Assembly: GCF_022179345.1 (NCBI RefSeq)
Contig: NZ_BPQR01000038.1
Coordinates: forward strand, 1-64,000
Length of the DNA: 64,000 nucleotides
Reading direction: 5' to 3'
Source of the DNA: Methylobacterium jeotgali
GTDB taxonomy: Bacteria; Pseudomonadota; Alphaproteobacteria; Rhizobiales; Beijerinckiaceae
The notes beneath the pieces were generated by a model. It saw nothing but the letters and a program-made list of their open reading frames with translations. It had not been told where the DNA came from and ran no database searches. The stretch's first letter is position 1. Each line of letters starts with the position of its first letter. Position numbers and translations under genes: made by a program. Positions 39,574-47,356 of the stretch are shown one piece after another.

Positions 39574-40947
39574 ATGCTGTTCAACTCCTTCGTCTTCCTG
39601 CTCGCCTTCCTGCCGGCCGCGCTGACGCTGCACGCGCTGGCCGAGCGCTTCCGCCCGGACTGGCGGCTGCCGCTCCTCGTCGTGCTGTCCTTCGTCTTCT
39701 ACGGCTGGTGGGACGTGCGCTTCGTGCCGCTGCTCGGGGCCTCGATCCTCGGCAACTGGCTCGTGGCCCGCGCCTACCTCCGCGGGCACCAGTCCTGGCT
39801 GATCCCGGCGGCGATCGTCGCCAACCTCGCCGCGCTGGCGCTGTTCAAGTATCTCGACTTCTTTGCCGATCTCGCGAGCCTGCTGCCGGGCGTGGTTCTC
39901 GCGAAGCCGGGCTGGGTGCTGCCCCTCGGCATCTCCTTCTTCACCTTCCACCACGTCATGTACCTGACGGACCTGAGGGCCGGGCGCGCGCCGGGCTACG
40001 GGCTCACCCGCTACGCCCTCTACATCGCCTTCTTCCCGCAGGTTCTCGCCGGCCCGCTCGTGCGGTGGAGCGAGATCATGCACCAGTTCGAGGAGCGGCC
40101 CTACGCGCGGCCCGACGCCGCCGAGCGGGTGGGGCGGGGCATCATGCTGCTCTGCGTCGGGCTGGCGAAGAAGGTCTTTCTCGGCGATCCGCTGGCGGCC
40201 TACGTCAACCCGGTGTTCCAGGCGGCCGCCGCCGGCAAGGTGGTGAGCGTCGCCGAGGCCTGGCAGGCGGTGCTGGGCTTCACCTTCCAGATCTATTTCG
40301 ACTTCTCCGGCTACACCGACATGGCGCTCGGCATCGCGCTGCTCTTCGGGATCGTGCTGCCGCAGAACTTCGACGTGCCCTACCGTGCCACGTCGCTGAC
40401 GGACTTCTGGCGGCGCTGGCACATGACCCTGTCGCGCTTCCTGCGCGACTACCTCTACATTCCTATGGGCGGGAACCGGCACGGCCTGCCCGTCCAGCTC
40501 GGCGCGCTCTTCGCGACCATGAGCCTCGGCGGCCTCTGGCACGGGGCGGGACTGACCTTCGTCGCCTGGGGGGCGGCCCACGGGGCGGGGCTCGGGGCCG
40601 GCGTGCTCTCGCGGCGGGCCGGCCTCCGGATGCCGCGGATCGCCGGCTGGGCGCTGACGGCGGGCTTCGTGGTGCTCACCTGGGTACTGTTCCGCGCAAC
40701 CAGCTTCGAGGCGGCGCTCGCGGTCTACAAGGCGCTGTTCGGGTTCGCGCCGATGGGTTCCGGCTTCAAGTGGCGCACGATCCTGATCGCGGCCCTCGTC
40801 GCCATGGTCGGGCCGACCGCTTGGGCGGCGGTCCACCGGCTGCCGCCGAGTCGGACGCTGGCCTTCGGTTTCGCGCTGCTGTTCGTCGTCCTCCTCCTCA
40901 AGATCGGGGACGACGCGAACTACGACTTCATCTACTTCCAGTTCTAG
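39574..40947 (+). CDS. MBOAT family O-acyltransferase (AlgI-like)
   Basis: A 457-residue integral membrane acyltransferase with about 10-12 helices. Family landmarks are ISFFTFHHVMYLTDLRAG, FFPQVLAGPLVRW, FQIYFDFSGYTDMALGIA, LTDFWRRWHMTLSRFLRDYLYIPMGGN and the catalytic histidine in SLGGLWHGAGLTFVAWG. It ends NYDFIYFQF, the normal AlgI-type C-terminus. AlgI-like proteins pass acetyl groups across the membrane to an SGNH partner that acetylates a polysaccharide; that partner is now 8.5 kb away at 49408, beyond the mobile element. The stop codon TAG appears to be supplied by the element. Confidence 0.95.
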   Translation: MLFNSFVFLLAFLPAALTLHALAERFRPDWRLPLLVVLSFVFYGWWDVRFVPLLGASILGNWLVARAYLRGHQSWLIPAAIVANLAALALFKYLDFFADLASLLPGVVLAKPGWVLPLGISFFTFHHVMYLTDLRAGRAPGYGLTRYALYIAFFPQVLAGPLVRWSEIMHQFEERPYARPDAAERVGRGIMLLCVGLAKKVFLGDPLAAYVNPVFQAAAAGKVVSVAEAWQAVLGFTFQIYFDFSGYTDMALGIALLFGIVLPQNFDVPYRATSLTDFWRRWHMTLSRFLRDYLYIPMGGNRHGLPVQLGALFATMSLGGLWHGAGLTFVAWGAAHGAGLGAGVLSRRAGLRMPRIAGWALTAGFVVLTWVLFRATSFEAALAVYKALFGFAPMGSGFKWRTILIAALVAMVGPTAWAAVHRLPPSRTLAFGFALLFVVLLLKIGDDANYDFIYFQF

Positions 40948-40993
40948 ATCACCGTACGTAATATGAAGTAAACTATATGGTCTAAAACATTGG

Positions 40994-41025
40994 CGCCGTT
41001 CGCTTTTCAGCGGACGGCGTTTTTT
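40994..41025 (+). terminator. Rho-independent terminator at the element's left end
   Basis: CGCCGTTCGC/GCGGACGGCG (10-bp stem with one G-T pair, loop TTTTCA) followed by TTTTTT at 41020-41025. It stops transcription coming from the MBOAT gene. Confidence 0.9.
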
Positions 41026-41123
41026 ACGTCTCTGGGCGGCGGTCGTCTTAATACCCGCAGTGCGATTGGACGTAAAATATCGTCATTAAACCATTGCGAC
41101 AGAACATTTTTCACGGAAAATGT
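41022..41123. repeat. Inverted repeats in the left end of the element
   Basis: TTTTACGTC (41022-41030) is a perfect inverted copy of GACGTAAAA (41069-41077). A second perfect inverted repeat, ACATTTT/AAAATGT around TCACGG, lies at 41104-41123. They are AT-rich against a GC-rich background and could be recombinase arm or core sites, or operators. Confidence 0.5.
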
Positions 41124-41237
41124 CCTAAAGTCTGTCAATTATGGCTTGTCCGGGCTCAGCACCCGTTGCCGCTTCAAAACCGCCTTCTCAGGTTCGCCCG
41201 TTAACCGAGCGCATCCTCCGCGATATGCGACGGAGCG

Positions 41238-42476
41238 ATTTCCCTCTATAATTCGTCGTCCAATAAGCGGGGTAAGCCTCTGCTACTGAACGACGAATTC
41301 TCCTATAAGGTTAAGGAAACGATCTGGGACAACGGGGAGCGCTTCGCGTTCACCGAGGGCCCGGACGGGCTCGGCGCATACTGGCCCGTTCTCTACGCGG
41401 TCACACGCCTGCGTTCGCCGGGGCATTCCTCCGGCACGATGATCGGCAAGGCTCGGGTCATCGCCCAGTTTCACACCTGGGCGGAGAGAAGCGGCATCGA
41501 CCTGCTCGAACGGCTTCAGGGGCTCCGCTTCTTCCAGACGTTCGAGATCGAGGGCCTCCGGCAGTCCCTTCGATCCGCCGGCGTCGGTTCGCGCCGTGGC
41601 GATCCGACGGTTTCGAGTGCCGTGTGGCTCACGCGGTGCCGGATCGTCGCCAAATACATCGAATGGCATGCCGGCTTCGGCATCCAGAAGCTCGACCGCG
41701 CGAATGTCTCGTTCCAGGAAGCCCGCGAACGGCTGCACGATTGCCAGACGTGGCTCGTGGCGGACCTGCCTACACCCGTGCCTATCAGCCGGGAGGGCCT
41801 GACGGAGGAACAGCAGGCAGCTCTCCTGCGCGCCATCGTTCCGGGTTCCGAGTCGAACCCGTTCCCCGCCAAGTACCAGTTCCGGAACTTCGTGCTGGTG
41901 CTCCTCTATTACCAGCTCGGCCTCAGGTTGTCCGAAGCCCTGGCCTTGAAGACGACCGACCTGCGCTTGGAGGGACCCGCCCCCAGACTGTTCGTCGTTC
42001 GCAGAGCCGACGATCCCGCCGACACGCGCCAGCGACAGCCATTGGTGAAGACGAAGGCTCGTCCCCTGCCGGTAGCCAAGGCGCTGGCCAGGGTGTTGTG
42101 GGACTGGATCATCAAGGATCGCAAGGACAGGAAGCGCTACGGGAAAGCCAGCAAATCCCAATACGTGTTCGTGTCCCGCCGCGGGGTAGGCCTCTCGAAA
42201 AGTTCTGTGGAGGCGATCTTCCGCACGTTGCGCAAGTGCGAGGGCGTTCCAGGGAACATGAGCGCGCATCTGCTCCGGCATACCTGGAACGACCGGTTCT
42301 CACGACTGGCCGACGAGGCGGAGTTGCGGGACGCGGTCGAGAAGCAACTGCGCAACTTCCTTATGGGCTGGAAGGAAACCTCCGAGCAGGGGGCGTCCTA
42401 CGCCCGCAGAGCGACACAAGAGGAGGCCGACCGACTGATGCTTACCATGCAGAACGACCTCGTACCGGAAGCCTGA
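41238..42476 (+). CDS. Tyrosine recombinase A of the element (GinA-like), start codon unclear
   Basis: A tyrosine recombinase of up to 412 residues. Box I is GLRLSEALALKTTDL with the first arginine, the second box is HLLRHTW (H-x-x-R-H), and the tyrosine is in GASYARR. Coding character (GC third positions of about 76 percent) reaches back to 41238, where ATT follows GGAG (41232-41235). The frame is closed by TAA at 41202, and between there and 41439 there is no ATG, GTG or TTG. So the gene either starts at ATT 41238, or CTG 41280/41286, or only at ATG 41439 (345 residues, losing an apparently conserved N-terminus). It is followed two bases later by the second recombinase. Confidence 0.8.
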   Translation: MSLYNSSSNKRGKPLLLNDEFSYKVKETIWDNGERFAFTEGPDGLGAYWPVLYAVTRLRSPGHSSGTMIGKARVIAQFHTWAERSGIDLLERLQGLRFFQTFEIEGLRQSLRSAGVGSRRGDPTVSSAVWLTRCRIVAKYIEWHAGFGIQKLDRANVSFQEARERLHDCQTWLVADLPTPVPISREGLTEEQQAALLRAIVPGSESNPFPAKYQFRNFVLVLLYYQLGLRLSEALALKTTDLRLEGPAPRLFVVRRADDPADTRQRQPLVKTKARPLPVAKALARVLWDWIIKDRKDRKRYGKASKSQYVFVSRRGVGLSKSSVEAIFRTLRKCEGVPGNMSAHLLRHTWNDRFSRLADEAELRDAVEKQLRNFLMGWKETSEQGASYARRATQEEADRLMLTMQNDLVPEA

Positions 42477-42478
42477 CG

Positions 42479-44068
42479 ATGGCAGGCGTGACACGTCCGG
42501 CTCCGACAGCTTCCCCGAACGAACCCTTTACGCAGGGGCGGGGCATCGTGATCGACCGTGCAGGCCTGAAGGTCGACTGCACCGGCCCGATCTGGCGGAT
42601 GAACGACCTGGCGAGCGCGGGCAGCCGCATCGACTGGGGGCGGCTGCCCGGCGTTCGGGACGAGGTGCGTTCGGCGACGGCCGACTATCTGGTCGAGCTC
42701 ATCCGCACGCATGCGCCCGTGTACGCGCCGACGGCGTTCGGCGTGTTGTCGCGGATGATGGGCACGGACGCGTTCCCACGGCAGGTGGCGATGCCGGGCA
42801 CGACCATCGGCTTCGAGCCGTTCGAGGAAATCCGTATCCTCCGTCGCTGGAGTGCGACGTACCTCCACCATTACCGGATGTGGTACGTCTGGTGCGCCCG
42901 CCGCGACTATCCCGGCTTCGACCGCGCGGTCGCCGACCGCCTGGACGAGGTATCCATTGGCAACGATCCAAAGGGCCGCGCGGTCCTGTCGGACGACCCC
43001 CGGGACGGCCCGCTCACGGACCTGGAGACCACTGCGCTCGCAAACGCTCTGCGCGCCGCCGATGAGCTCGGGACGTTGAGCCCGATGGAGTCGGTCGCCG
43101 TGTGGCTGTTCCTGGCGCTCGGCTCAAACCCCCTGAACCTGGCATTGCTTCGCGCCGACGATTACCAGCCCTTGTCCGACCCGGGCACGGGGGCCATCGT
43201 CCATCGGCTGAAGGTGCCCCGTATCAAGAAGCGCCACGCCAAGTACCGGACCGCGTTCAAGACCCGGAAGCTGAACCCGGAGATCGGCGCCAAGGTCGCC
43301 GCCCTGGTCGCGGCCAATGAGGAGCGGGCGCGGCGCGACGGGTGGCCCCATGGGGACTTCGCAATGCCGCTGTTCGTGAGGGCGTCGCCCCGATCGACGG
43401 TCGCGGAGTCTGACCACCGGGCCTTCGCGATGCATCTCGATTCGACCGAGGTCCGGACGCTCCTGATCAACACCGTGGACAAGCTCGGGGTGATCTCCCC
43501 TCGGACCGGGGAGCCGCTGCGCGTGGTCCCCCGGCGCCTGCGCTACACGTTCATCACCCGGTTCCTGCGGGAGGGAGGCAGCCTAAAGGCGGCGGCCGAG
43601 GCGGCCGACCATTCGGACACGCAGACCGTCATCACCTACGTCAACCTGCGGGGGGATCTGGTGCCCCGTCTGGACGAGGCCCTCGCCTTGCAGATGGCGC
43701 CGATGGGCATGGCGTTCATGGGCATGGTGGTACGGTCCGAGGCGGAGGCCGTCCGGGGCGACGTTGGCGCGCCGAGCCGCGTCTACCACCATGCGCGCGA
43801 CCGTGGGGCCATCGAGCCGGTGGGCACCTGCGGTTCGTTCGCTTTCTGCGGCCTGACCGCCCCGACCGCCTGCTACGAGTGCGTCCGCTTCCAGCCGTGG
43901 CTGGACGGGCCCCACGACGAGGTACTTCGGACGTACGTGGCCCGTCGACAGGACATGATGGATCGGGGCGTCGACGAGGGTCAGGTCCGAACCATGGACC
44001 GCACGATCCTCGCCGTGGCCGCCGTTGTGCGACAGGTCGCCGAGTTCAGGCAGGGAGACGCCGCATGA
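42479..44068 (+). CDS. Tyrosine recombinase-like protein B of the element (GinB-like)
   Basis: A 529-residue member of the phage integrase superfamily. The C-terminal catalytic-like domain (about 180-420) has FLALGSNPLNLALLRADDY where box I should be, with no arginine there, RRLRYTFITRFLREGG in place of H-x-x-R-H, and DTQTVITYVNL for the tyrosine. After it comes a cysteine-bearing tail, GTCGSFAFCGLTAPTACYECVRFQPWLDGPHDEVL, perhaps a metal site. The altered residues suggest a structural or regulatory role, or an unusual active site. ATG 42479 overlaps nothing but starts two bases after the A stop. The stop overlaps the C gene (ATGA). Confidence 0.85.
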   Translation: MAGVTRPAPTASPNEPFTQGRGIVIDRAGLKVDCTGPIWRMNDLASAGSRIDWGRLPGVRDEVRSATADYLVELIRTHAPVYAPTAFGVLSRMMGTDAFPRQVAMPGTTIGFEPFEEIRILRRWSATYLHHYRMWYVWCARRDYPGFDRAVADRLDEVSIGNDPKGRAVLSDDPRDGPLTDLETTALANALRAADELGTLSPMESVAVWLFLALGSNPLNLALLRADDYQPLSDPGTGAIVHRLKVPRIKKRHAKYRTAFKTRKLNPEIGAKVAALVAANEERARRDGWPHGDFAMPLFVRASPRSTVAESDHRAFAMHLDSTEVRTLLINTVDKLGVISPRTGEPLRVVPRRLRYTFITRFLREGGSLKAAAEAADHSDTQTVITYVNLRGDLVPRLDEALALQMAPMGMAFMGMVVRSEAEAVRGDVGAPSRVYHHARDRGAIEPVGTCGSFAFCGLTAPTACYECVRFQPWLDGPHDEVLRTYVARRQDMMDRGVDEGQVRTMDRTILAVAAVVRQVAEFRQGDAA

Positions 44069-46110
44069 CGGTCCATGTCCTTGTCACGGCCCGCCAGCGG
44101 ACCGCGGCGGCGAACCTCGCGCACGTGATCGAGGAGGCCCGAGCCAGCCAAGCGTTCGGGCCCGACCTCGACTTCGACGCGATGATCTGGGCCTTGCCGC
44201 GCGACCGTGGTCGGCACCCCTCGATGAACAACGCGCGGGCGCTGTACTTCAGCCGCAACCCGCCCGGCGGGAAGCGTACCCATGTCCATCACACCAAGCG
44301 TGCGGATACGGATCGCCCCCTGGCGCAACCGTTCAGCGACCTTCTGAAGGCTTACGTCAGGCTCGCCGACGCGAACAAGGCGCGCAAGATGCTCGGCGAC
44401 TACGGCAACATGATCCGCGCCGGCCGCTGGCTGCACGACGTGTTGGAGCCGAAGGACCACGACCCCTGCCGCCTCACCACGGAAGACTTCGCCGCGGCCT
44501 TCGCCGCCTTCGAGGCCGGAGGCGCAAGGGACACGGCGAGGTACGCGATGGGATCGCACCTCTCGCGGCTCGCGAACTTCGTAACGCGACGCGGCATTTC
44601 ACTGGTCCCCATCGATTTCCCGAACCCGGTTTCCGGCAAGGTCTTGGCGGGCCAGGGGAAGGGCGGCGCGGACATGGAGGCCGTCCGAGCGGCCAAGCTT
44701 CCGAGCGACGCCGTGTTGGACGCGTTGGCGGACATCGCCAGCAGGGTCGTGGACGACACCGACGTCGTCCTGATGCGGACCATCGAGCTGATGGTCTGCG
44801 CCCCCTGGCGCATCCACGAGGTCCTTACGATGCCCGCCGACTGCGAGGTGACGCGGGCGCTCACCGAGAAGGGCGAGCCCCTGATCGACGCCTCCGGGAA
44901 GCCCGTGGTCGGATACGGCCTGCGCTATCATGGGGGCAAGGGGCACGGCTGGGACATCAAGTGGATCCCGACCGCCATGGTGGATGTGGCGAAGCGCGCC
45001 ATCGCCGACCTGCGCCGCATCACCGAGCCCTCTCGCGCCGTCGCTCGCTGGCTCGCGGCGAACCCAGGACGGGCCTGGGTGCCGGAACCCTGGACCGGCG
45101 CCGATCCGGACATGATCCTCGGCACGAACGAGGTCTCGCTCATCGTCAAGGGCGAGAAGGACCCCATCGCTGGCCGCGACTTCATCGTCAAGAACCGCTT
45201 GCCCCACCGTCGGTCCGGGGTCGCCTACGAGGTTCGCTTGGGCGACGTCGAGGCTGAACTCCTGAGCCGCATGGGCGAGATCCCCGAAGGCCACGAGGGC
45301 GTCCAGCGCGAGGATCATCTCTTGATCCTTCCCGCGGGGTTCTTCGGAACGCGATGGCTCCGGCGTCCGACGGTCGTGCGCTTCCTAGCGTACTACGAGA
45401 TCCAGAACTGCCTGACGGGGCGTGCCAACGTCGCGTCGATTTTCGAGCGTTTTGGGCACGTCGATGCCGAGGGTGCCCCGCTGCGCATGACGTCGCATGC
45501 CCTACGCCATTGGCTGAACACCCTGGCTCAGGACGGCGGGGCGTCGCAGGTCGACATCGCGCGCTGGTCGGGCCGTAAGAGCGTCGAGCAGAACGCGGCC
45601 TACAACCACCTCAGCGGGATCGTACTGGCCGAGAAGGCGCGCGAGCTGATGGAGGCTGGATCGGTCAAGGGGCCCATCTCGGACATGGCGGACCGTTTGC
45701 CGCCGATGGATAGGGCCGACTTCCTGAAGGCGGGCATCGCCACGGCCCATACCACCGACCTCGGCGTGTGCGTGAACGATTGGTCCCTTGCGCCCTGCCA
45801 TCACCACGGCTCCTGCGCGGACTGCTGCGACCATCTGGTCGTGAAGGGAGATGCGATCCAACGGGGCCGGGCGGAGACACTGCTCGCCGAGACGGAGTTC
45901 CTCCTCGGCAAGGCGCGGGAGGAGATGGCCGAGGAATCGTTCGGTGCATCCAACTGGGTCGCCCACCAGGAGCGAATGCAGGCCGGCCTGAGGGCCGTCC
46001 TAACCGCACATGACGACCCAGCCGTCGCCGACGGGACGTTGGTCCAGGCGAACCCGCGGGGGGCGCTGCGAGGCCCGCTACGCATGCTCGGCGAGCCAGA
46101 TCCGGCCTAG
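44065..46110 (+). CDS. Tyrosine recombinase C of the element (GinC-like)
   Basis: A 681-residue recombinase. Box I is CAPWRIHEVLTMPADC with arginine, then SHALRHWLNTLAQ (intact H-x-x-R-H-W), and the tyrosine in NAAYNHLSG. An N-terminal core-binding-like region covers about residues 85-200. A His/Cys cluster CHHHGSCADCCDHLV (about 585-600) follows the catalytic domain, and the end is helical. ATG 44065 overlaps the B stop by four bases. All catalytic residues seem present, so A and C look active while B does not. Confidence 0.88.
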   Translation: MTVHVLVTARQRTAAANLAHVIEEARASQAFGPDLDFDAMIWALPRDRGRHPSMNNARALYFSRNPPGGKRTHVHHTKRADTDRPLAQPFSDLLKAYVRLADANKARKMLGDYGNMIRAGRWLHDVLEPKDHDPCRLTTEDFAAAFAAFEAGGARDTARYAMGSHLSRLANFVTRRGISLVPIDFPNPVSGKVLAGQGKGGADMEAVRAAKLPSDAVLDALADIASRVVDDTDVVLMRTIELMVCAPWRIHEVLTMPADCEVTRALTEKGEPLIDASGKPVVGYGLRYHGGKGHGWDIKWIPTAMVDVAKRAIADLRRITEPSRAVARWLAANPGRAWVPEPWTGADPDMILGTNEVSLIVKGEKDPIAGRDFIVKNRLPHRRSGVAYEVRLGDVEAELLSRMGEIPEGHEGVQREDHLLILPAGFFGTRWLRRPTVVRFLAYYEIQNCLTGRANVASIFERFGHVDAEGAPLRMTSHALRHWLNTLAQDGGASQVDIARWSGRKSVEQNAAYNHLSGIVLAEKARELMEAGSVKGPISDMADRLPPMDRADFLKAGIATAHTTDLGVCVNDWSLAPCHHHGSCADCCDHLVVKGDAIQRGRAETLLAETEFLLGKAREEMAEESFGASNWVAHQERMQAGLRAVLTAHDDPAVADGTLVQANPRGALRGPLRMLGEPDPA

Positions 46111-46258
46111 CCAACGCGAAGCCGGCGGATAGGTCCTCCCGACATCCTTAACCGAACACCAACGGAGAACGGTCATGCTGCTCGCAAGGGTGGCTGCACG
46201 GGGGGGGCGCGCCATGCGCGTCGCCGGCAGCCGGGATCGGTCGAGGAGGCGCTTAGGC

Positions 46259-46744
46259 ATGGCGCGGGGGACGGCGACTGGCCCTGGACGAAAGCGGGTC
46301 GTCGGGCGCCGCCGGCTCAGGCCGGAAGAGATCGCCGACCTCGTCCGCGAGATCCGGACGTGGGACTATGCCAGGGAGCCCCTGACGTGGGACGCCGTCA
46401 TCAATTTCGCGGAAGGCCTGTTCGGCCACAGGTGGAGACGCCAGACCCTCGAAGGCCACGACGCGATCAAGAAGTCGTTCCAGAAGCGCCAGGAGGAGGG
46501 CCCACGCAAGGCCCGCCGGGCGCCTCGCGATGCCGCCATGGCGCTCTACGCCAAACAGGTCGAGGCTCTCAAGGAGGAGAACCGCCTGCTGGCGGAGAAG
46601 CTGGCGGCCTATGAGCAACGGTTCGCCCGCTGGGCGGTCAACGCCTTCCTGCTCAAAGGCCTGACCGAAGGGGAACTCGACGCCAAGCTCCTGCCCACGG
46701 ACCGCGGGCAGACCGACCCCAAGCTCAAGGGCGGCGTCAAGTGA
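46259..46744 (+). CDS. Small HTH/coiled-coil protein of the element (GinD candidate)
   Basis: A 161-residue basic protein. The first half (RPEEIADLVREIRTW, then TWDAVINFAEGLFGHRWRRQTLEGHDAIKK) looks like a helix-turn-helix. The second half is a coiled coil (VEALKEENRLLAEKLAAYEQ, about 100-125). It suits a DNA-binding partner of the recombinases. ATG 46259 has GAGGAGG at 46243-46249; an earlier ATG (46175) with GGAG would add 28 Arg-rich residues. The stop overlaps the next gene by four bases (GTGA). Confidence 0.75.
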   Translation: MARGTATGPGRKRVVGRRRLRPEEIADLVREIRTWDYAREPLTWDAVINFAEGLFGHRWRRQTLEGHDAIKKSFQKRQEEGPRKARRAPRDAAMALYAKQVEALKEENRLLAEKLAAYEQRFARWAVNAFLLKGLTEGELDAKLLPTDRGQTDPKLKGGVK

Positions 46745-47160
46745 GCGGTGGCGGCAAGTCGGGTCCCCTGGCCGGCGCCGAGAATGTTGAAAAGCTACGC
46801 GCCTACCTCGACGATCTGCGGGAAAGGGGCGTGCCGCTGCCGATGCGCGGCGGTGAGGTCAACCGATCCGCCATCGCCCTGGCCTGCGGCTTCAACCGGC
46901 AGGTGCTCTACGTGAACGAGGGAGCCAAGGCTCTACTCGACGAGGCCGTCGCCGGGGCCGGCTTGATGGTGGGCCTGGAGCGCGCAGAGGATGACGACGA
47001 CAAACCCGTCGCCCGTTCCGACAAGCGGGACAGGCGCATCCACCAGCTCGAACAGGCCAACGCCGCCCTTCGTGCCGAGAACTACGGCCTGCGCGAACGG
47101 CTGCGTCGCCTGGAACACGTCGAGGCGGTGATGATGGCCGGGCGCCGCGTCGCGCCGTGA
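46741..47160 (+). CDS. Second small HTH/coiled-coil protein of the element
   Basis: A 139-residue protein starting at GTG 46741 inside the stop of the previous gene. It has ENVEKLRAYLDDLRERG, a helix-turn-helix-like NRSAIALACGFNRQVLYVNEG, and a coiled coil (HQLEQANAALRAENYGLRER, about 102-122). Its design mirrors the previous protein, so both may act as directionality or targeting factors. No family can be named. Confidence 0.72.
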   Translation: MSGGGKSGPLAGAENVEKLRAYLDDLRERGVPLPMRGGEVNRSAIALACGFNRQVLYVNEGAKALLDEAVAGAGLMVGLERAEDDDDKPVARSDKRDRRIHQLEQANAALRAENYGLRERLRRLEHVEAVMMAGRRVAP

Positions 47161-47240
47161 GGTCCAGTCCCTTGGTGAGATCGAAGACTGACCGTCCCTC
47201 GGAGCCGACCTGCGTACAGCAGGGCATCGCGCGCAGGGTA

Positions 47241-47287
47241 GGGGAAGGGATCGCGCGGAGTGCGACGCTTGCGCTCGTCCCTTCCCC
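47241..47287. repeat. 10-bp inverted repeat upstream of the helicase gene
   Basis: GGGGAAGGGA (47241-47250) and TCCCTTCCCC (47278-47287) are perfect complements around 27 bases. The 196-bp gap that holds them (47161-47356) contains no other feature I can see. Confidence 0.5.
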
Positions 47288-47356
47288 GGACCGAGCACGG
47301 TGGCATGATGGTAGCTGGTCGGCGGGGCAGGCGCCGCGGGTCCGGATAAGCTCCCT

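Noticed and set aside
41624..42478. Extending recombinase B upstream to 41624
   Set aside because: The added frame is antisense-like in composition and overlaps recombinase A; ATG 42479 follows the A stop.
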